This document shows positions 34,829 to 43,057 of a stretch of 64,000 bases of DNA, piece by piece. Positions within the stretch are counted from its first letter, which is position 1; each line of letters opens with the position of its first letter. The notes beneath the pieces are model-generated. The model saw nothing but the letters and a program-made list of their open reading frames with translations, did no database searches and was not told the DNA's origin. The DNA lies in the NCBI GenBank assembly GCA_004020875.1, contig SAPZ01000026.1, positions 1 to 64,000 of the forward strand. Direction: 5' to 3'. This DNA comes from Mesorhizobium sp. GTDB taxonomy: Bacteria > Pseudomonadota > Alphaproteobacteria > Rhizobiales > Rhizobiaceae. The position numbers were made by a program, and so were the translations under genes.

Positions 34829-34876
34829 CTGGGGCACGCATGACTGGGGCGCGCATGACTGGGCACGCATGACTGG
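34825..34876 (+). repeat. tandem ATGACTGG repeat spanning a glycosyltransferase stop and a glycosidase start
   Basis: Four units begin with ATGACTGG at 34825, 34840, 34855 and 34869 (steps 15, 15, 14). The first ATG overlaps the transferase TGA (ATGA). From it a 15-codon frame reads MTGARMTGARMTGHA and stops at TGA 34870-34872, which overlaps the ATG of the GH5 gene (again ATGA). The array is thus a chain of re-initiation junctions. Confidence 0.8.
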
Positions 34877-36134
34877 CTGGTCACGCCGCCGTCTCCTCGG
34901 CGCGGCGCTGGTCGCGGCAACGGCGCCGTTGGCGGTTGGGCCGCTCGCATCCAAAGCGCGTGCCGCCGGCGAATGGCCTTTCAGGCGCGGCGTCAACGCC
35001 TGGCCTTGGTTTGCGCTGACGCGCGAATTTCCCGCGCCCCGCACCGACTATGACTGGCCGCCGTTCCAGTCGCAGCGGCCAGTGCCGACGCCGGCCGACC
35101 TTGCCCGGCTGCGCGCCAGCGGCCTCGACTTCATCCGCTTGCCTGTCGACCCGGGCCCGTTCCTGGCCGCCGATGCAGGCCGGCTCGCCGACCTCATGGC
35201 GATGCTCAGCGCGGCGGTGAAGAGCGCGCTAGCCGCCGGTCTCGGCGTCATCGTCAACGTCCAGGCCAACGGCGCTACCCATTACTGGAATCCGGAGCGC
35301 ATGGTTTCCAGCACCGGCGCGCCGGAATTCGCCCGCTACCGGGTCTTCGTCGCCGAATTGGCCGGCATGCTCAAGGACATTGAGCCCGGCAGGGTTGCGC
35401 TGGAACCGGTGAACGAGCCGCCGCAGGACTGTTCCTCCGAGGCATGGCCCAAGGTGCAGGCGGCGCTGCTCCGCGCCGCGCGGGATTCGGCGAGAGACCT
35501 GCCGATCGTCGTCACCGGGGGCTGCGGCTCGATGGTGCGGGGCCTCACCGCGCTCGACCCGGCGCCGCTCGCGGTATTCGAGCCGATCCTGTTCACCTTC
35601 CACTTCTACGAGCCCTACCTGTTCAGCCATCAGGGCGCGCCATGGATGCGCGAGCCGGTCTATCGCGCGCTGAACAACGTACCGTGGCCGGCCTCCGCCG
35701 GCACCCTGGAGCAGACGTTGGCCTCGGTCAGGGCAAGGATGGCCAAGGACACGGAGAGGTCCGACGAATCCAAGAAGGCCGCCTATGCAGAGACCGAGAA
35801 GGTGCTCAAAGTCTATTTCGACGCGCAGCCCGGTCGCGGCTTCATCGACGGCTATCTCGCGCAGGTGAGCGAATGGGCGGACGGCCACCGCATCGTGCCC
35901 GGGCGTATCATCATGGGCGAGTTCGGCGCGCTGCGAACCGACGCCCGCTACACCGCCGCGCCCAATCCCGACCGCGCCCGCTACATCGCCGATGTGCGGC
36001 AGAGTGCGGAAGCCGCCGGCTTTCCCTGGGCGTTCTGGGACCTGTTCGACGGCATGGGCATGATGGACGACACAACCCGCGCGCTGGATCCGGCGATGGT
36101 CGAGGCGCTCGGGCTGACGATGCCGCGCGCTTGA
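34869..36134 (+). CDS. exported GH5-like endoglycosidase of the polysaccharide locus
   Basis: This 421-residue protein has a twin-arginine-type signal (GWSRRRLLGAALVAATAPLA) followed by a cellulase (GH5) barrel. The acid/base Glu lies in ALEPVNEPPQ and the nucleophile Glu in GRIIMGEFGAL; FHFYEPYLFSHQG is a substrate-site segment. In exopolysaccharide loci such enzymes trim or recycle polymer in the periplasm. The start is the fourth ATG of the tandem repeat, the only one in this frame. A hairpin plus T-run follows the stop. Confidence 0.87.
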   Translation: MTGWSRRRLLGAALVAATAPLAVGPLASKARAAGEWPFRRGVNAWPWFALTREFPAPRTDYDWPPFQSQRPVPTPADLARLRASGLDFIRLPVDPGPFLAADAGRLADLMAMLSAAVKSALAAGLGVIVNVQANGATHYWNPERMVSSTGAPEFARYRVFVAELAGMLKDIEPGRVALEPVNEPPQDCSSEAWPKVQAALLRAARDSARDLPIVVTGGCGSMVRGLTALDPAPLAVFEPILFTFHFYEPYLFSHQGAPWMREPVYRALNNVPWPASAGTLEQTLASVRARMAKDTERSDESKKAAYAETEKVLKVYFDAQPGRGFIDGYLAQVSEWADGHRIVPGRIIMGEFGALRTDARYTAAPNPDRARYIADVRQSAEAAGFPWAFWDLFDGMGMMDDTTRALDPAMVEALGLTMPRA

Positions 36135-36145
36135 CGGGTTGAATG

Positions 36146-36173
36146 ACCAAACCGCTCCAAGGGTTTGGTTTTA
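36146..36173 (+). terminator. terminator after the GH5 gene
   Basis: ACCAAACC at 36146-36153 pairs with GGTTTGGT at 36162-36169, followed by TTTAC. It closes the rightward transferase-glycosidase transcript and lies against the stop of the convergent polymerase gene. Confidence 0.6.
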
Positions 36174-37517
36174 CAAAAGAGCATGACGAAAGCCGGCGTT
36201 TCGTGTTCCCGGCATTTTGCTTTCGACCCGCGCCGGCCGGTACAGCGCCAGCGCGATCACCACGAATTTGGTCATCAGCGTCGTCTTGGAGGCGATGCTT
36301 TCGGATGTGTTGAGCAGGATGAGCCAGCCCAGCATCGGCAGCCAGATGCCCGGATGGCAACGGCGCGCGACCTCATGCATGAACAGCGCGAAGCCGAAGA
36401 AGATCAGGAGCGTGAAGAACGCCCCCTGGTAGAGCGTGAAGCGCAGGATCGGGTTCTCGATGCCCTGCTCCAGGCCGGTGATCCGGCGCATGCTGTCGAG
36501 CAGGTCGACATCGGGGCCGACGATCAGGTCGCGCAGCTCAAGATGCCGGAAGAGGTCGAACATCTCGACGCGGGCATTGGCGCTGCCGCTGTCGGAGACG
36601 AAACGTCCGAGCAGGGCGTCGAAGAAGCCGTAATAGCCGGCAAGCGCGACCGCCAGCGGCAGCATCGCGGCGAGCATGATCACCAGCGCGGCGCCCAGAA
36701 GGTTGACGCGTCCGGTCCTGAGCTGCGCCAGACCCTGGATGAGCATATAGACGCCGCCGAGCAGGAGCGTCAGCACCATGCCCGAGCGGCCGCCGAAGGC
36801 GACCAGCGCGCAGAACTGCAGGCCGACAAGCGCCAGCCTGAGCGGCGTCGACAGGGAGCGCGAACCCGACAGCAGCGACAGCACATAGATCGAGGTGACC
36901 GTGGCGTTGGAGAGCGGGTGCCCCTGCAGCGCCGTCGAGCGCAAGTCGTTGACGAACACGGCGCCGTCGAACCTGTAGGGGAATACCAGATGCTTGGTGC
37001 CGAACTCGAACAGCGCCATCAACGCGTTCACCGTCATCACGGCATGGATGACGATCCGCAGCTGGGCAAAGGTCTTCTCGTCGTCCTCGCTGAGCAGCAG
37101 CACGACCAGCGCCGGGGCGACGAACGTGTCGATCATGCCGGCCATGCCGGGGCGCTGCCTGAGGATGACAACGAAGAGAAGCACCGTGGAGATGACCGCC
37201 ATCAGCATGGTTGCCGGGCGCTTGTTGGTGACATGGACCACGTAGCCGACCGGATTGCCGAAGGTGCAGGAGCGCCAGACGAAGACGAGCACGAAGAGAT
37301 AGGTGGACGGGTGGATCTTGCTCAGCGGGCTGCCCTGCAGGCCGTCGTAATTGTAGCCGGCCAGCCACAGCATGCCGCCCGAGACGGAAAACAGAAGCAG
37401 CACCGCCACGGTGATGCCAAGCCGGGTCAGCGTGTCGACCGGGACAGCGCGCCGGCCCCCCATGCCGTAGCCCGGAGCCGGGACAGGTCGAACGGGACCC
37501 GCCAGGACCGAGGCCAT
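36171..37517 (-). CDS. VpsF-like / Wzy-type polysaccharide polymerase
   Basis: A 448-residue inner-membrane protein with about 11 helices and a large periplasmic loop in the C-terminal half (GRFVSDSGSANARVEMFDLF). This matches the O-antigen-ligase/Wzy superfamily and, by gene order, VpsF-type exopolysaccharide polymerases. It would join repeat units delivered by the flippase. It lies directly downstream of the Wzz/Wzc-like gene (1 bp gap), so both share the leftward transcript starting near 39.6 kb. Confidence 0.75.
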   Translation of the reverse strand: MASVLAGPVRPVPAPGYGMGGRRAVPVDTLTRLGITVAVLLLFSVSGGMLWLAGYNYDGLQGSPLSKIHPSTYLFVLVFVWRSCTFGNPVGYVVHVTNKRPATMLMAVISTVLLFVVILRQRPGMAGMIDTFVAPALVVLLLSEDDEKTFAQLRIVIHAVMTVNALMALFEFGTKHLVFPYRFDGAVFVNDLRSTALQGHPLSNATVTSIYVLSLLSGSRSLSTPLRLALVGLQFCALVAFGGRSGMVLTLLLGGVYMLIQGLAQLRTGRVNLLGAALVIMLAAMLPLAVALAGYYGFFDALLGRFVSDSGSANARVEMFDLFRHLELRDLIVGPDVDLLDSMRRITGLEQGIENPILRFTLYQGAFFTLLIFFGFALFMHEVARRCHPGIWLPMLGWLILLNTSESIASKTTLMTKFVVIALALYRPARVESKMPGTRNAGFRHALL

Positions 37518-37518
37518 G

Positions 37519-39609
37519 TCAGGCCGCCTCGTCGACCAGCATGGCGCCGGTCGGCAGCCGCCCCATCACGGAGACCGCTTCCGAGGTCGACGCGACATCG
37601 CGCATCGGCGTCGCGTTCAGCCTGGCGACGAGCAGGATCTCGTCGGCCATGGCGACCAGCGGCAGGACGTTGAGATCGTCGGCCAGAGCGCCGCCGTCGA
37701 CGACGACAAGCTCGAAGCTGCGATTGGCCTCGGCCAGCATGCGGTGGGCGAAATAGAGCGCCTGCGCTTCCTGGAACACCGCGGCCGGGCGGCCCCGGCC
37801 GATGAGCGCCACGGAACTGCCAGGCGCATAGCGGCTGACCGCGTCGAGCGGATATTCGCCGCGCAGCACGTCGAGCACGCCGGGCTGCGGGTCCCTCTGG
37901 CCCTTGCCGGCATTGATGTCGATGAGCAGCACGCGCCGTCCCCTGGTCGCCGCCGCGTTGGCGAGCTGCCATGCAACCCTCGAGCGCTGCGCCTTGTCCT
38001 CGGGCGGCGACGCCACAAGGATCGAAGGCACCAGCGGCCAATCGGGCGGACGCCTTGTGGCGGCGGCGATGCGCTGCAGCGCCAGTCCGGCAACGGCGTC
38101 GGTCTTCCGCGCCACGCCGCCGGCGCGGCCGAAGCGGCGGCGTCCCCTGCCCGGCAGCACGCCCAGCACCGGCGCCTCGATGGCCGTCTGCATCTGGTTC
38201 GCGGAAAGCACGGTCGGGGAAAGATATTCGGCGATCAGCGCCATCCCGATGCCCAGCGCCAGCCCGCCGAACACGGCGCCGAACACGAGCAGCCCCTTCG
38301 GCGGCCAGCTCTTCTTCAGCGCCGGCATGGCATAGGAGATGACGCGGGCATTGGTGCTGTCGACATTGGTCTGCTCGCGCGTTTCCTGGGCGCGCTGCAG
38401 GTAGTTGGCATAGACGGTGCGCACGGCGTCGAGGTCGCGCTGCAATTCGCGCAGGCGCACCGAAGCCTGGTCGGTATCGAGCGATTTCGATTTCAGCGCC
38501 GCCACCTTGGCCTGCAGGGCCTGCTGGTTGGCCAGGGACCGCTCATAGTCGGTCTCCGCCGCGGTGACGATGCGGCCGAGCTCGCGCTGGATCAGCGCGT
38601 GCAGGTCGCGCAGCTGCTGCTGGGCGGCGATCATCGAGGGGTGGCGCGGCCCGAGCCCGGTGCCGAGCTGGGCGATCTGGTCGACCAGCGCCGCTTCCTG
38701 TGCCCTGAGGCTCGAAATCGTCGAGGAGCGCGTGGCCTCCGAGGTCGCGTCCGTCGCGCTCCCCTGCCTGCGCAGCTGATCGACCTGCGCCTTCAGCTGC
38801 TGGGTGCGCGCCTGCGCGGCGGTCAGCTCGGCATTGAGCCCGGTCAGTTCCTGGTCGCTCACCAGATTGCCCTGGGCCATCACCATGTTGTGCTGCGAGC
38901 GGTAGGCCTCGACCGCGTTCTCGGCCTGCTCGACGCGCTTGCGCTGTTCGTCGAGCCGCGCGGTGATCGCCTCGGAGGCCTTGGCCGCCTTGTCCTTGCG
39001 CGCGTCGGCCTGGTCGGCAAGGTAGGCATTGGCGATGGCGTTGGCGAGGTCCGACGCCTTCTGCGCGCTCCTGGCGGTGATGATGATGTTGAGCACCAGC
39101 ACCTTGTCGTCGCGCTTGACCGCAAGCACGCGACGCAGCGAGTCCAGCGTGGTCGCCGTCCTGTCGGTGTCGCTGTCGCCGAAGAGCTTGCCCATCCAGC
39201 GGCCGAGAACGCCCTGCCCGTTGAAATCCGGATCTTCTGTGAGGTTCGTCGCCTTGATCGCGCGCAGCAGGACGCCGTTCGACTGCGCGACGCTGACCTG
39301 GCTCTCGACCTGGGTGATGCCGCCGTCGGGCGAGATGCGGCTCGGATTGACGTCGTTGGTGACGACTTGCAGGTCCTCGGGGTCGACGATGATCTGCGCC
39401 GTCGAGGAATAGAGCGCCGGCGTCAGCATCGTGTAGACGAGCGTCATGGCGGTGAGCAGCGCGGTGACGGCAAGGATCAGGACGCGGCGCCGCAGCAGGA
39501 TGCGGCCGAGATCGCCAAGCTCGACAGTGCCCGATGCCGGCGCGGGCGGGGGCGCGTAATAGGCCGGCGCCGGAGGGGCCGCCTCCGGCGCGTTGTGCTG
39601 AGGCACCAT
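37519..39609 (-). CDS. Wzz/Wzc-like polysaccharide co-polymerase with degenerate tyrosine-kinase domain
   Basis: This 696-residue protein has a Pro/Ala-rich cytoplasmic N-terminus, TM1 (LILAVTALLTAMTLVYTML), a Wzz domain, long coiled coils (about 190-420) and TM2 (LLVFGAVFGGLALGIGMALI). The cytoplasmic C-terminus aligns with BY-kinases, but the Walker A GKT/S is gone (ASPPEDKAQRSRVAWQLA), the A' motif reads LLIDIN, and there is no terminal Tyr cluster. It probably sets chain length without kinase activity. The ATG at 39607-39609 is chosen; an in-frame TTG at 39660 would add 17 residues. Confidence 0.8.
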   Translation of the reverse strand: MVPQHNAPEAAPPAPAYYAPPPAPASGTVELGDLGRILLRRRVLILAVTALLTAMTLVYTMLTPALYSSTAQIIVDPEDLQVVTNDVNPSRISPDGGITQVESQVSVAQSNGVLLRAIKATNLTEDPDFNGQGVLGRWMGKLFGDSDTDRTATTLDSLRRVLAVKRDDKVLVLNIIITARSAQKASDLANAIANAYLADQADARKDKAAKASEAITARLDEQRKRVEQAENAVEAYRSQHNMVMAQGNLVSDQELTGLNAELTAAQARTQQLKAQVDQLRRQGSATDATSEATRSSTISSLRAQEAALVDQIAQLGTGLGPRHPSMIAAQQQLRDLHALIQRELGRIVTAAETDYERSLANQQALQAKVAALKSKSLDTDQASVRLRELQRDLDAVRTVYANYLQRAQETREQTNVDSTNARVISYAMPALKKSWPPKGLLVFGAVFGGLALGIGMALIAEYLSPTVLSANQMQTAIEAPVLGVLPGRGRRRFGRAGGVARKTDAVAGLALQRIAAATRRPPDWPLVPSILVASPPEDKAQRSRVAWQLANAAATRGRRVLLIDINAGKGQRDPQPGVLDVLRGEYPLDAVSRYAPGSSVALIGRGRPAAVFQEAQALYFAHRMLAEANRSFELVVVDGGALADDLNVLPLVAMADEILLVARLNATPMRDVASTSEAVSVMGRLPTGAMLVDEAA

Positions 39610-39741
39610 GAGCAGGGGTGGTTGCAAAGGTCGCTCCGACAACGCTCGATCGGCCGGCAAGACGAGAAATGCGGCGTTGGCCTAGCTATTCCCGGCAACG
39701 ATTAAAACACTGTTAATTATGTTCATAAATTGGGGCTGCGA

Positions 39742-39757
39742 TGGCACGAAGTTTGCA
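39742..39757 (+). promoter_or_regulatory. sigma-54 (RpoN) promoter of the GINT-like/FAD operon
   Basis: TGGCACGAAGTTTGCA fits the -24/-12 consensus at every specified base; GG at 39743-39744 and GC at 39755-39756 have the required spacing. TTGGGG lies 12 bp upstream (39730), the same as at 33560/33572. The predicted start site is near 39768, giving a leader of about 105 nt before the ATG at 39874. Confidence 0.78.
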
Positions 39758-39873
39758 CTGACACAGTAGACATTAGGTGCGGCTGAAATTGGAGACATTG
39801 TGCGCATGCGGCGGGAACTAGACCTGGCGGGCAAACCTGCCGGCTCCGGAAGCAAATTGCCCGCGTGCCGGCC

Positions 39874-41403
39874 ATGCGCCTGAGCCTGCGTCTCAACGGC
39901 AATGCCGTGCGCGCCTTCCATGTCGCGCTGGCCGAACGCCTGTCGCTGCTGCCCGGCGTCGAGCTTTGCATCGACGCGCGTCCGGCGGCGGGCGGCGTGC
40001 CGCGCGCGGCCGAGGCGCTGTTCCAGCTTGAGACGCTCATCCACCGCCTGCCCGCCAATGGGACGGCCAGGCGTGTGCCAATTTCGACGTTCGCCGGCCA
40101 TGCGAGGGCGTCCGCGCCGGCCGATCTCACCATCGACCTCGTCGGCGATGTCGGGCAAGGCGGAAAGGTCTGGCGGCTCGCCTATGACGGCGTCTGCGGC
40201 GAGGAAGCCCTGCTGGCGCTCATCCTTGCCGGCCGCACGCCGCGCGCCCGCCTGGAGCAGAACGGCGCGACGGTCGTCGAAGGACGGCTCGGCACCGAAT
40301 ATCACGGCATCGCGCTGGCGTCCTTCCAGGACATGCTGGCGCGCACGGCCAGCTTGATCGTGGCGGCGGTGGCCGGCGCCGCGCGCTCGCACCTGCCTGT
40401 GCTGCCCGAACCGCCATCCGGGGCGGCGCCCCCGCCCATGCCGTCGGCCACGAAGCTCGGCGTGCGCGCCGCCAAGGCCACGGCGCGGCGCATCGTCCAG
40501 CAGATATACCATCTGTGCTACAACGCCCCGCACTGGCGGGTCGGCTGGCGCGAAGCCGCAGGCAAGGACCTTTACGATCTGCGCGCCCATCCGCAATCGG
40601 GCTGGCACGACCTGGCTGACGACGGCAGCCGCTTCTACGCCGATCCGTTCCCGGTGCTTTACCGCGGCCAGGTGACGCTGTTCGTCGAGGACTATATCCA
40701 CCGCACCGGCAAGGCGATTCTGTCGGCGGTGGCTTTCGGCCCGAACGGTCCGGCAGGCGCCCCGAAGCCGGTGCTGGAACTGCCCTACCACCTCTCCTAC
40801 CCCTTCGTGTTCGAGCGCGACGGCGAAATGTGGATGGTGCCGGAGAGCGGCGCCAACCGGACCGTTGACCTCTACCGCGCCACCGCCTTCCCCGGCGGCT
40901 GGATCAGGGAAGCGACGCTGCTGTCGGACATCGTCGCGAGCGACGCCACGCTGGTAGAGCATCGCGGGCGCTGGTGGATGTTCGCCACCGTGCGCGACGG
41001 TGGCGGCGCCTTCTCGGACCAGCTGCATCTGTGGTCGGCGCCGGATTTCCGCGGGCCGTGGACGCCGCATCCGAAGAACCCGCTGCTGATCGACATCGCG
41101 TCAGCGCGTCCGGCGGGCCGCATGGTGAGCCGCGGCGGGCAGCTTTTGCGTCCGGTGCAGGATTGCCGCCGGAGCTATGGCGCCGCGCTCGGCATCGCGC
41201 GGGTCACGCGGCTCGACGACACCGGCTTCGAACAGGTCGTCGAGACGATCCTCAACCCGGGCGCCGGCTGGGCCGGCCGCAAGCTGCATACGCTCAACGA
41301 AGCGGGCGGACTGGAATTCATTGATGGTTCGGCAATAGCGCCGCGCTGGAAGCAGGCCCAGCGGCGGAAAAGCATGCCGACGGGCCGTGGAGACAAGCAA
41401 TGA
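39874..41403 (+). CDS. glucosamine inositolphosphorylceramide transferase (GINT1)-like protein
   Basis: This 509-residue protein has its recognisable part in the C-terminal half (about 225-490), a five-bladed propeller-like region with WHDLADDGSRFYADPFPVLY, HLSYPFVFERDGEMWMVPES, LVEHRGRWWMFATV and SRGGQLLRPVQDC. This matches the N-terminal domain family of plant GINT1 as found in bacterial polysaccharide clusters. The N-terminal 200 residues look like a separate domain, possibly formyltransferase-like. Activity in bacteria is undefined; a sugar-transfer role is inferred from context. The stop overlaps the next start (ATGA). A GTG at 39865 is an alternative start. Confidence 0.65.
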   Translation: MRLSLRLNGNAVRAFHVALAERLSLLPGVELCIDARPAAGGVPRAAEALFQLETLIHRLPANGTARRVPISTFAGHARASAPADLTIDLVGDVGQGGKVWRLAYDGVCGEEALLALILAGRTPRARLEQNGATVVEGRLGTEYHGIALASFQDMLARTASLIVAAVAGAARSHLPVLPEPPSGAAPPPMPSATKLGVRAAKATARRIVQQIYHLCYNAPHWRVGWREAAGKDLYDLRAHPQSGWHDLADDGSRFYADPFPVLYRGQVTLFVEDYIHRTGKAILSAVAFGPNGPAGAPKPVLELPYHLSYPFVFERDGEMWMVPESGANRTVDLYRATAFPGGWIREATLLSDIVASDATLVEHRGRWWMFATVRDGGGAFSDQLHLWSAPDFRGPWTPHPKNPLLIDIASARPAGRMVSRGGQLLRPVQDCRRSYGAALGIARVTRLDDTGFEQVVETILNPGAGWAGRKLHTLNEAGGLEFIDGSAIAPRWKQAQRRKSMPTGRGDKQ

Positions 41404-42608
41404 GCATCACCGAGAACCGCGAAACGCCCGCAGCCCCGCCCGGCCGGACCGAGGTGGAAGTGGCGATCGTCGGCGCCGGGCTGGCCGGTACCGTTCTGGC
41501 GATAACGCTCGCCAAAGCGGGCCGTAAGGTGGCGCTGATCGATCCGCATCGTGTCCACCATGACGAATTCCGGGCCGAGAAAACCCGCGGGGAACAGATG
41601 GGGCTGTTCGAAAAGCTTGGCCTAGGCCAGGTCTTCAGATCGCTCTCCACGCCGATGACCGACCTCCATGTCTTCCGTTTCGGCCAGTTGTTCGAGCGCA
41701 AGCAGACCTTCGAATACGCCTTCTCATACGCGCCGCTGGTCAACGGCATGCGCGCCGCGCTGCCTCCAGAAGTGCCGCTGACGGTGGGCAAGGTCGCCGA
41801 GGTAACGACCGGACCGGACCGACAGCGCCTGGTGCTCACCGATGGTTCCGTCATCGATGCCCGGCTTCTGGTGGTCGCCACCGGCTATAGCGAGGCGGTG
41901 CGGCGCGCCATCGGCGTCGAGCGCATCGAGGAATCGAAGGCGCATTCGCTGTCGATGGGCTTCGATCTTGCGATCACGCCGCAGGAATTCGGCCTGCAGT
42001 CCCTCACCTTCTACGCAAAGCGTGTCGCCGATCGCATTGCCTTTCTTACCATCTTCCGCATCGGCGAGCGGCTTCGGGCGAACATGTTCGTCTATCGGAC
42101 CGTCGCCGATCCATGGGTGCGGGCGTTCCGCGAGAATCCGCAAAAAATGCTGAAAGACCTGATGCCGGAGATTGCCGCGCGATGTGGCAACTTCGCCGTT
42201 GCCAGCGAGGTCGAGGTGCGGCAGGTCAGCCTGACGACGACGCGGGGCCATCGCCGCGACGGCGTCGTCTTCATCGGCGATGCGTTCGCCACGACCTGCC
42301 CGGCGCAAGGCGACGGGATAAACCGCGTGCTTACCGATGTCGATTGCCTCAGTTCCAGGCATATCCCGGCCTGGCTCGAAACGCCCGGCATGGCGGCCGA
42401 CAAGATCTGCGCCTTCTACGACGATCCGATCAAGGTCGCGGCCGATGCCAAGGCTCTGCGCGCCAGCATCTATGCCAAGCGCATTACCACCGACAACGGG
42501 CTGGAATGGCGCCTGCGCCGCCTGCGCAACAACACGGCTCGGCAGTTGATGGTCTTCGGCCGACGGTTCCGCGAAGCGGGGAAGCCGGCCGAGCCGCGCG
42601 CGGCGTGA
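41400..42608 (+). CDS. FAD-dependent monooxygenase/oxidoreductase
   Basis: A 402-residue protein of the p-hydroxybenzoate-hydroxylase-like flavoprotein fold: an N-terminal FAD motif (VAIVGAGLAGTVLAITLAKA), a DG-type segment (LLVVATGYS) and the second FAD motif GVVFIGDAFATTCPAQGDGI. Coupled by a 4-bp overlap to the GINT-like gene behind the sigma-54 promoter, it probably modifies a polysaccharide or lipid carrier precursor. The substrate is not known. Confidence 0.83.
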   Translation: MSITENRETPAAPPGRTEVEVAIVGAGLAGTVLAITLAKAGRKVALIDPHRVHHDEFRAEKTRGEQMGLFEKLGLGQVFRSLSTPMTDLHVFRFGQLFERKQTFEYAFSYAPLVNGMRAALPPEVPLTVGKVAEVTTGPDRQRLVLTDGSVIDARLLVVATGYSEAVRRAIGVERIEESKAHSLSMGFDLAITPQEFGLQSLTFYAKRVADRIAFLTIFRIGERLRANMFVYRTVADPWVRAFRENPQKMLKDLMPEIAARCGNFAVASEVEVRQVSLTTTRGHRRDGVVFIGDAFATTCPAQGDGINRVLTDVDCLSSRHIPAWLETPGMAADKICAFYDDPIKVAADAKALRASIYAKRITTDNGLEWRLRRLRNNTARQLMVFGRRFREAGKPAEPRAA

Positions 42609-42631
42609 GAGGCATTGCTTCACCCGGCCGG

Positions 42632-42730
42632 CTAGAGCGTTTCACCGTTTCACGGAACGGCGAGCCGCTCTATCTCTTTGTTTTGAATTCGGACGGAAAA
42701 CCGCTCACACTTTTCCTGGAATTGCTCTAG
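42632..42730. repeat. dispersed repeat, copy 1 (AGAGCG ... GCTCTA type)
   Basis: It starts TAGAGCGTTTCACCGTTTCA and ends CTGGAATTGCTCTA; its right part shares GAAAACCGCTCACA-TTTT-CTGGAATTGCTC with copy 2 at 43556-43618. The ends are inverted, as in small palindromic elements of Rhizobiales. Confidence 0.65.
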
Positions 42731-42780
42731 CGGCGGGCGATGCGCCGCCGGGCGCGACTGGGAACGTCATCGTGAATGAG

Positions 42781-42796
42781 CTTACGAATCCGTAAG
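42781..42796. promoter_or_regulatory. palindrome CTTACG-AATC-CGTAAG
   Basis: A perfect 6-bp inverted repeat in the 449-bp gap between the FAD and GNAT genes. It is a possible regulator site; no target is assigned. Confidence 0.25.
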
Positions 42797-42879
42797 TCGC
42801 GTTCGCTGTCGACGCCCGTGTAAATTGAAGGTGAGCAGTGTCTCCTGCTCGGCGGGACAGCACTCCCGTCGCATCAATG

Positions 42880-42913
42880 GCCCGCTGCCGCCTCTATCGG
42901 TCCGGCAGCGGGC
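42880..42913. other. strong hairpin GCCCGCTGCCG/CGGCAGCGGGC
   Basis: 11-bp perfect arms with a 12-nt loop, about 145 bp upstream of the GNAT start. No T-run follows on either strand, so it is not a standard terminator; it may be part of a structured leader or non-coding RNA. Confidence 0.4.
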
Positions 42914-43057
42914 TATCCGGCGGCGGCATGCAGGACGTTTCCGCTGCCCGCGATAGCCGCTTGAACGCTCCGAAAGAGCGCCGCCTTCTGCGCGCCCCGG
43001 GGGTTGGCCCCGCACCGCGCTTCGCCCTATCTTCAAATCGAAACAAGGACCAAGACC

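Noticed and set aside
33290..35044. 584-codon minus-strand frame opposite the DUF1972 glycosyltransferase
   Set aside because: Shadow frame; contains the repeat-derived VMRAQSCAPQSC-type string from the ATGACTGG array and no domain.
42880..42913. Hairpin considered as a riboswitch or terminator for the GNAT gene
   Set aside because: No T-run and no riboswitch consensus I recognise; kept only as a structural feature.
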